34,726 nucleotides of DNA from Deltaproteobacteria bacterium UBA5754 (GTDB lineage Bacteria > Desulfobacterota > Dissulfuribacteria > Dissulfuribacterales > UBA5754): the NCBI GenBank assembly GCA_002419025.1, contig DIFG01000063.1, positions 1 to 34,726 on the forward strand. The letters are read 5' to 3'. A program made the position numbers and the translations under genes. How positions within the stretch are numbered: the first letter of the stretch is position 1; every line of letters starts with the position of its first letter. The notes under the pieces were generated by a model that had not been told where the DNA came from, searched no databases, and saw only the letters and a list, made by a program, of their open reading frames with translations. This document shows, in pieces, positions 30,165 to 34,726 of the stretch.

Positions 30165-30953
30165 TCATTCTCCGGAGAGGATCCGGAGGTACCAGGTCAT
30201 GATCTCGTTTCCCCGTAGCAGGGTAAGCAGGGCGGCCCCGGAGAGGAAAGGTCCGAACGGGATCGCAGTGTGCTTGCCGCCCCTTCCCATAAGCATGACG
30301 GCGATGCCGATGATGCTCCCGAGGCCGGCGCTCACCATGATGACCAGGGGAATCGCTTTCCAGCCGAGAAAGGCACCGATCATGGCAAGAAGTTTGATGT
30401 CTCCGCCCCCGAGCCCCTCGCGGCCTGTGATGAGTTCATATGCCCATGCGACAAGAAAAAAGACGCTTCCGCCCGCGATTATCCCTGCGAGGGATTCGAG
30501 GCATGTGATGGAGGTGAGGAGGCAGGATGCAAGGAGGCCTGCGGCGATTCCGGGAAGGGTGACGAGATCGGGAATGATTCGGTGTTTGAGGTCGATGAAT
30601 GCGGCAACGATTAGGCAGGATGTGAAGAATGCATAGGCGGCAAGTTCCCATCCCGGACCGAAGTGCCTCCAGAGGGCAAGGGCCATCAGGGCGGTGACGG
30701 CCTCTACAATGGGATATTGGGGGGAAATCCGTTTGTGGCATTGCCTGCATCGCCCTAAGAGGGTCAGGTAACCGAGAATGGGGAGGTTTTCCCACCAGCT
30801 CAGACGGTGACCGCACGATGGGCATGCAGACCCCGGCCAGACGACGGACATGCCTTCGGGTATCCGGTAGATACAGACGTTCAGAAAGCTACCGACGCAG
30901 GCCCCGAAAACGAGTGCCGCAATGTCGGTGACCAAGGGGGTAATGGCGGTCAT
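30165..30953 (-). CDS. pilD: Type IV prepilin peptidase
   Basis: 262 residues and about eight membrane segments. It cleaves the leader from type IV pilins or type II secretion pseudopilins and N-methylates the new end. The zinc-type cysteines C44/C47 and C69/C72 in the cytosolic loop (CPSC and CRQC) mark the bifunctional form with methylase domain. The aspartyl protease residues are D121 (FIDLKHRIIPD) and D185 (GGGDIKLL). It is 28 bp after the PilZ-domain gene. No pilin gene is in the window, so pilus and secretion roles cannot be separated. Confidence 0.95.
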   Translation of the reverse strand: MTAITPLVTDIAALVFGACVGSFLNVCIYRIPEGMSVVWPGSACPSCGHRLSWWENLPILGYLTLLGRCRQCHKRISPQYPIVEAVTALMALALWRHFGPGWELAAYAFFTSCLIVAAFIDLKHRIIPDLVTLPGIAAGLLASCLLTSITCLESLAGIIAGGSVFFLVAWAYELITGREGLGGGDIKLLAMIGAFLGWKAIPLVIMVSAGLGSIIGIAVMLMGRGGKHTAIPFGPFLSGAALLTLLRGNEIMTWYLRILSGE

Positions 30954-30981
30954 GGGAGTCGGAGCACGGGCCTGGTCGCTC

Positions 30982-31383
30982 TCAGTTGTCGCTGGGCGGA
31001 GGAAGGGTCTGGAGCTTGACGATTCCCCGCTGCACGAGGTCCAGGTAGTCTTTCCTGATTTCCTCGAGCAGGGATAGGTTTTTCACGAACCGGGAATACA
31101 ACCCGAAATATTCCGATTGCTCTTCGGAAAACCTCACCTGAACGAGCTGGATACCGATGCCGGGTCTTTTGTGCGTGTGATGGACGTAGCCTTTGAGGGC
31201 GATCGTCCCGACGACCGGGATCTCGAGAAGGAAGTCTATGATGGCCCCCTCCTGGATCGGTGACGAGACAGTGATGAAGCATCCATCGAGTGAAACGTTG
31301 TCCGTACGTCCCCAGAGATCGTGATCCGGGAAGAAAACGCGCAGTGAAAAGGGGTAGCGGGGACTCTTGCGTCTTTCGTGCAT
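30982..31383 (-). CDS. PilZ-domain protein
   Basis: 133 residues. The N-terminal RRKSPRYPF provides the RxxxR c-di-GMP motif, and VSLDGCFI stands at the second motif ((D/N)xSxxG). The beta-barrel core continues to about residue 100, and a C-terminal helix follows. It is therefore likely a small c-di-GMP receptor, although the second motif is slightly altered. AGGAG lies six bases before the ATG. Its position before prepilin peptidase suggests a link to pili or secretion. Confidence 0.85.
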   Translation of the reverse strand: MHERRKSPRYPFSLRVFFPDHDLWGRTDNVSLDGCFITVSSPIQEGAIIDFLLEIPVVGTIALKGYVHHTHKRPGIGIQLVQVRFSEEQSEYFGLYSRFVKNLSLLEEIRKDYLDLVQRGIVKLQTLPPPSDN

Positions 31384-31405
31384 GGAGATCTCCTGACGTT
31401 TTGTA

Positions 31406-31549
31406 GGGAACCTTGAAAAATGGTCCTTTCGCCCGATGGCTGTGTTGCTCGTCGGTCAAAAATGCTCACATACATGGCGTAGGGGCGAAAAATTTTTCGC
31501 CCCTACGCTCCTCGCCCTCGAACGAAATTCCTCATTTTTCAAGGTTCCC
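31406..31549. mobile_element. Family B palindromic element, copy 3
   Basis: 144 bp with near-perfect inverted ends GGGAACCTTGAAAAATGG and CTCATTTTTCAAGGTTCCC. Interior blocks match copy 2, but the centre carries its own palindrome GTAGGGGCGAAAA/TTTTCGCCCCTAC (about 31479-31506), suggesting modular exchange. It lies between the PilZ gene and the lipid-kinase gene. Confidence 0.8.
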
Positions 31550-31561
31550 TGTATTTTTCCC

Positions 31562-32650
31562 TTATCGGGTGATTTTCCTATGATGCGTAACTCGAGGTCT
31601 TCCATCACGGGAGACCGAGGCCGATCCAGGGGCGACGACGCAGGCCTTTTCCCGTTTTTCCCCAAGGATCCAGGATGGTTTGCGGTTGTCTATGTGGATC
31701 CTGGTGTCCTCAGGCGGGATCAGCACGGGAAGTGACCGGGCGCGCTGCACCACAAGAAAAGGGGCTTTCTGAACGGTGTCCCGAACGCTGCCGTCGAGAT
31801 GGATCTTTACGCCGTCTTCGTGCCTGAGGGACAGGCTTTTGGCGCGTCTTGCCGCTTTCTGGTCCGAAGGCGTCCACGGGAATCTCCCATTGAGGAAAAA
31901 GGTGATGAATGCGGAACTGTCGGAAAGGACATGGATGTCGAGGAGGCCGTCGTCGATGGCCGGCTGGGGTGCGAGATGCCCCCCGCCACCATAGAATGGA
32001 ATGTTTGCTGCGATCACGGTACTGCACCCGCTGAGAGACAGTTCGTGGGAATTTCCTGTCGCGTCTTCCCATGTGGCAAAGAACCTTAGAGATGCGCGTT
32101 TCTTGCCCGTGAGCAAGGTTCTCAGACCATGCGCGAGAAAGAAGAGCCGGTTCAGACGGGTGTCCAGAAAGAACGGGACCTTTTGCCGCGTCGCGGAAAA
32201 ACTCGAAACGATCTCTGCATCAAGACCGGCCCCCAGATAACAGATAAAGGTCTCTTCATCGCCACAGGACCAGAGGTCGATGGTTTTCACCCTGGAGGCG
32301 CCGACAAAGGCAAAAAAGGATTCCGCCCCCCCTTGTTTCCAGGCCCTGTGCCATCCGGTGGTCCGGGCGAGATCATTTCCCGTCCCAATGGGGATGATGG
32401 CGAAAGGAGGTGGGTGGGGTAGCTGGGAAAGCCCCCTGGTCACGCAGGAAATAGTTCCATCTCCTCCTGCGATGACAACAAGGTCACGGTCAGGAGCAAG
32501 GGACTGGACCTGCTGGATGATGCGGGCAGGGTCGGTGTAGACGACCTGACGCGAAATGTGCCGGGAAAAGGCGTCAGATTCCAAGAATTGCGCGATCTTC
32601 TTTCCATGTCCACTGCCGGAGCATGGATTGACAAGAAAAAGGCAGTTCAT
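31562..32650 (-). CDS. Diacylglycerol/lipid kinase family protein
   Basis: 362 residues. The DAGK catalytic region at the N-terminus has FLVNPCSGSG (5-14), the nucleotide motif AGGDGT (61-66) and IPIGTGNDLART (about 84-95). The C-terminal domain is the beta-sandwich of YegS/DgkB-like kinases. The last 35 residues are basic and look unstructured. It likely phosphorylates a lipid such as diacylglycerol; the substrate is unknown. The ATG at 32650 forms an ATGA overlap with a small upstream frame and has a weak ribosome site. Confidence 0.85.
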   Translation of the reverse strand: MNCLFLVNPCSGSGHGKKIAQFLESDAFSRHISRQVVYTDPARIIQQVQSLAPDRDLVVIAGGDGTISCVTRGLSQLPHPPPFAIIPIGTGNDLARTTGWHRAWKQGGAESFFAFVGASRVKTIDLWSCGDEETFICYLGAGLDAEIVSSFSATRQKVPFFLDTRLNRLFFLAHGLRTLLTGKKRASLRFFATWEDATGNSHELSLSGCSTVIAANIPFYGGGGHLAPQPAIDDGLLDIHVLSDSSAFITFFLNGRFPWTPSDQKAARRAKSLSLRHEDGVKIHLDGSVRDTVQKAPFLVVQRARSLPVLIPPEDTRIHIDNRKPSWILGEKREKACVVAPGSASVSRDGRPRVTHHRKITR

Positions 32651-32826
32651 AATTCTTTGTTTATGCCATTGGGAAAATTCGATATGCGGAGCGCATGGCA
32701 CCTGTCCCAGGACGCCATCTCTTCTGGGCAGCCTACGGAAGCGCACGCCCGCAGGGGCGATTCATGGATCGCCTCCATTTTTTTACGGATGTGTGTGCTG
32801 TGCATGGCGGGTTCTTTGATCGGCAT
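32647..32826 (-). CDS. Possible 59-aa upstream peptide
   Basis: A short frame (MPIKEPAMHSTHIRKKMEAI...) ends in TGA overlapping the ATG of the lipid-kinase gene, and GGAG lies 9 nt before its ATG. Three cysteines and no membrane segment are present. I recognise no family. It may be a coupled leader peptide or a chance frame. Confidence 0.35.
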   Translation of the reverse strand: MPIKEPAMHSTHIRKKMEAIHESPLRACASVGCPEEMASWDRCHALRISNFPNGINKEL

Positions 32827-32894
32827 TGAGGTTTTCTCCAGTACTATCCTTGTTATCTTATGAAAAGACGTAACAAAACGAAAGGTGCCTTTCC

Positions 32895-34241
32895 GTGAAC
32901 CCACATGACATCAGAATACTCGTCGTGGATGACGAGCCCTCTATAATCCATCTCATACGGCGAATCCTCGAGGGAGTGGGATATCAGGTCCAGACGGCCT
33001 CGAGTGGAGAGGCTGCCCTTGAGGCGATCGCTGCAGTGCCTCCCCGACTCGTTATCACCGATCTCAAGATGCCCGGCATGAGCGGGATAGATCTCATGCG
33101 CACGGTCCGGGGGCAGAGGCCCGAGATCGACTTCATCCTCTTCACCGCGTTCGCCACGGTGGAAAATGCCGTCGAGGCCATGAAGGAAGGGGCGATCGAT
33201 TATCTCGTCAAGCCGCTGAAGGACCCTGAAGAACTCAAGATATCCGTGGCACGAGTCCTGGAACGTCAGGCCCTTCTTCGGGCAAATACCTTGTGGACCG
33301 CCCGTCTTGCCGAGGACCTTCCTCCCAACGACGTCATTTTCGCCGGAATGCCAGGAGTCTTCGACGAGATCTCCCAGGTTGCGCGTACAGAGGCGACGGT
33401 CCTGCTCCTTGGGGAAAGCGGGACCGGAAAGAGTCTGATCGCCAAGGTGATACACCATTCGAGCGGAAAGACCGGTCCATTCGTCTCCATCAATTGCGCG
33501 GCCATTCCTGAGACCCTCATCGAATCCGAGCTCTTCGGACATGAAAAAGGGGCCTTTACCGGGGCGGTCAAGGGTAAACGCGGAAAATTCGAGCTCGCCG
33601 AGGACGGCTCCATCTTTTTGGACGAAATCGGCGAGATGCCCCTTGCCCTCCAGCCGAAGCTCCTCCGGGTCTTGCAGGAAAAGGCATTTGAGCGAGTGGG
33701 CGGGGTCGTGACACTCATGACGAACGCCAGGGTCATCGCCGCCAGCAACCAGGATCTCAGGAAAGGGATTCGGGAAAAACGATTTCGGGAAGATCTGTAC
33801 TATCGGCTCTCGGTTTTTCCCATCCATCTACCACCCCTTCGCGATCGACCCGGAGCCGTGGCTGTTTTGTCCAATTATCTTGTTGCTCGCATCGCTTCAC
33901 GAATCGGAAAGCCTGTACCGAAGATCGGGGATGCGGCCATGCACGCCATCGAGGCATATTCATGGCCGGGAAACGTCCGTGAACTTCACAACGTGCTCGA
34001 ACGTGCCGTCATCCTCCATCACAAAGGAGACCTGGCCGTTCCCTCCCTTGCACCTGGCCTGGGTGTGGACGGACCTCCCCTGAGTGAGCAGACGGAAGAT
34101 CTGGACCTGGCAAGTCTTGAAAAGAGCGCCATCGAAAAGGCCTTGAAAAGGACCCAAGGACACAGGGCAAGGGCGTCGGAAATCCTCGGTATCCCCCTGA
34201 GGACCCTGTATAACAAGCTGAAGCAGTATGGGATAGGATGA
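32895..34241 (+). CDS. NtrC-family sigma-54 response regulator
   Basis: 448 residues: receiver (1-120, phospho-acceptor D56 in ITDLKMPGMSG), AAA+ domain (about 145-375) with Walker A GESGTGKS (173-180), a canonical GAFTGA loop (219-224) and Walker B FLDE (241-244), and a Fis-type helix-turn-helix at the end (GHRARASEILGIPLRTLYNKL). All parts needed to activate sigma-54 RNA polymerase are intact. The start is GTG with AAAGG upstream. No kinase is adjacent. Two sigma-54 promoters with small-RNA-like transcripts follow 22 and 327 bp after its stop, making them its most obvious candidate targets. Confidence 0.94.
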   Translation: MNPHDIRILVVDDEPSIIHLIRRILEGVGYQVQTASSGEAALEAIAAVPPRLVITDLKMPGMSGIDLMRTVRGQRPEIDFILFTAFATVENAVEAMKEGAIDYLVKPLKDPEELKISVARVLERQALLRANTLWTARLAEDLPPNDVIFAGMPGVFDEISQVARTEATVLLLGESGTGKSLIAKVIHHSSGKTGPFVSINCAAIPETLIESELFGHEKGAFTGAVKGKRGKFELAEDGSIFLDEIGEMPLALQPKLLRVLQEKAFERVGGVVTLMTNARVIAASNQDLRKGIREKRFREDLYYRLSVFPIHLPPLRDRPGAVAVLSNYLVARIASRIGKPVPKIGDAAMHAIEAYSWPGNVRELHNVLERAVILHHKGDLAVPSLAPGLGVDGPPLSEQTEDLDLASLEKSAIEKALKRTQGHRARASEILGIPLRTLYNKLKQYGIG

Positions 34242-34262
34242 AGTCATTTTATGGGTTCATGA

Positions 34263-34280
34263 TTGGCATGAGATTTGCAT
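34263..34280 (+). promoter_or_regulatory. Sigma-54 promoter 1
   Basis: TTGGCATGAGATTTGCAT: GG (34265-34266) and GC (34277-34278) are exactly 10 bp apart, the required -24/-12 geometry. The predicted +1 is about 34290. Confidence 0.85.
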
Positions 34281-34289
34281 TTAAATAAC

Positions 34290-34374
34290 ACAAGATGCGA
34301 CATTCCTGACCCTCCCAACCCTCCTCTCCCCCGAAGGCCTTCCTGTCTCCCAACAGAAAGGCCTTCATTTTTTT
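34290..34374 (+). ncRNA. Sigma-54-dependent small RNA 1 (predicted)
   Basis: About 85 nt. It runs from ACAAGA at the predicted +1 to a terminator hairpin (arms 34333-34346 and 34353-34366, one C-A mismatch, loop CTCCCA) and seven T. A 63-nt block (34304-34366) is shared with small RNA 2 with one difference. The unpaired middle is C-rich (CCCTCCC, CCCTCCTCTCCCCC), complementary to Shine-Dalgarno sequences. No reading frame with a ribosome site is present. Action on mRNA starts is inferred by analogy with C-rich bacterial small RNAs. Confidence 0.75.
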
Positions 34375-34387
34375 GAGAGTGGACGAC

Positions 34388-34432
34388 GCGAATTCCGCGA
34401 TGATTCCTCTCAAAAACCCGATTTTCGCAGCG
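34388..34432 (+). repeat. 46-bp repeat, right copy
   Basis: Plus-strand counterpart of 76-121, containing ATGATTCCTCTCAAAAACCC. It lies between the two small-RNA units and has no ribosome site before its ATG. Confidence 0.5.
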
Positions 34433-34436
34433 TGCA

Positions 34437-34458
34437 TGGCATCCATCCCTGGATGCCA
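34437..34458 (+). promoter_or_regulatory. Inverted repeat, candidate activator site
   Basis: Perfect 9-bp arms TGGCATCCA and TGGATGCCA with a 4-bp centre, about 110-130 bp upstream of the second sigma-54 promoter. This is a usual distance for an NtrC-type enhancer site. No matching site was seen for promoter 1, so the assignment is tentative. Confidence 0.35.
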
Positions 34459-34567
34459 CCCCTTCGGAGCTGCCTCCGGCAGTGCAAACCGGCTGTCCTG
34501 CCGATTTTTACGCCATTTTGTAAGAGGCTCCATGTTTTTGGAGGACCCTGAAAAATAAGGGTTCATT

Positions 34568-34584
34568 TTGGCATGATGTTTGCT
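34568..34584 (+). promoter_or_regulatory. Sigma-54 promoter 2
   Basis: TTGGCATGATGTTTGCT: GG (34570-34571) and GC (34582-34583) are 10 bp apart. GGGTTCAT precedes the core in both promoters. The predicted +1 is about 34595. Confidence 0.85.
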
Positions 34585-34594
34585 TATTATACAG

Positions 34595-34685
34595 ACAAGA
34601 AACATAAATTTCTCTCCTGACCCTCCCAACCCTCCTCTCCCCCGAAGGCCTTCCTGTCTCCCAACAGGAAGGCCTTCAACTTTTT
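34595..34685 (+). ncRNA. Sigma-54-dependent small RNA 2 (predicted)
   Basis: About 91 nt. It starts at the same ACAAGA as small RNA 1, then has a variable 14-nt leader (against 8 nt in RNA 1) and the shared 63-nt block (34615-34677). The terminator here has a perfect 14-bp stem (34644-34657 with 34664-34677), loop CTCCCA, and TTTTT at 34681-34685. Conservation of +1, C-rich core and terminator while leaders differ argues for selection on an RNA. Confidence 0.75.
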
Positions 34686-34705
34686 CCCGGTGCCCTCTAA
34701 AAATG

Positions 34706-34726
34706 ATGGTTTCGTAAAAAGTCGAA
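34706..34726. mobile_element. Family A palindromic element, copy 3 (cut by window end)
   Basis: ATGGTTTCGTAAAAAGTCGAA matches the end of the family A element read in the opposite orientation to copies 1 and 2. The rest lies outside the window. Confidence 0.6.

Noticed and set aside
32853..33827. Minus-strand frame of 324 codons
   Set aside because: It is antisense to the NtrC-type regulator, whose motifs are all intact on the plus strand.
34373..34558. Plus-strand frame of about 61 codons between the two small RNAs
   Set aside because: It has no ribosome site, begins in the terminator T-run and includes a palindrome. Only its first part resembles 76-108, which is reported as a repeat instead.

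Overview
The window looks like chromosome from a Gram-negative, lipopolysaccharide-making bacterium, most likely of the former Deltaproteobacteria (Desulfobacterota). This is an inference from lipid A/Kdo genes, two NtrC-type sigma-54 activators, PilZ and HDOD proteins, long PstA/PstC permeases, and abundant small palindromic repeats. No taxonomic search was possible.

Layout. 1-1900 (minus): two small groups of HMA-like heavy-metal-domain and DUF5132 proteins; one group is led by an IS1-InsA-like zinc-ribbon protein behind a four-repeat Pho box. 2043-2345 (plus): a PHA-system family protein bracketed by a 15-bp direct repeat. 2378-9432 (minus): pstS-pstC-pstA-pstB-phoU with a Pho box before pstS, a terminator-like hairpin between pstS and pstC, and two different palindromic elements next to the stop codons of pstS and pstB. 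9417-11958 (minus): phoH-like ybeZ, an in-frame ybeY-pdxJ fusion, and acpS. 11981-16190: corA, then an HDOD protein followed by a soluble hybrid histidine kinase. 16523-20847 (minus): EF-G paralogue, mogA, ychF and a Crp/Fnr regulator, three of them tightly overlapping. 21441-25196 (minus): trpB-trpA, a Na+/Ca2+ exchanger-family protein, a small membrane protein and tRNA-His. 25265-27618 (minus): waaA-lpxK. 27705-32826: rluB (plus) facing an NtrC-type regulator, then prepilin peptidase, a PilZ protein and a lipid-kinase-family protein. 32895-34726 (plus): a second NtrC-type regulator followed by two tandem small-RNA-like units.

The most striking signal is at 34253-34685. Two units, each with a sigma-54 -24/-12 promoter, start at the same predicted +1 hexamer (ACAAGA). 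They share a 63-nt block differing at one base, rich in CCUCCC anti-Shine-Dalgarno-like motifs, and end in an intrinsic terminator. They lie directly downstream of a sigma-54 activator gene. I read this as a pair of sibling sigma-54-dependent small RNAs that may act on Shine-Dalgarno sequences, possibly under control of the adjacent regulator.

A second theme is phosphate. Pho boxes precede both pstS and the zinc-ribbon/HMA pair, which places the latter in the Pho regulon by inference. Two families of palindromic miniature elements (about 131 bp and 109-144 bp) are scattered through the window, and two copies sit inside the pst operon where they could affect relative expression.
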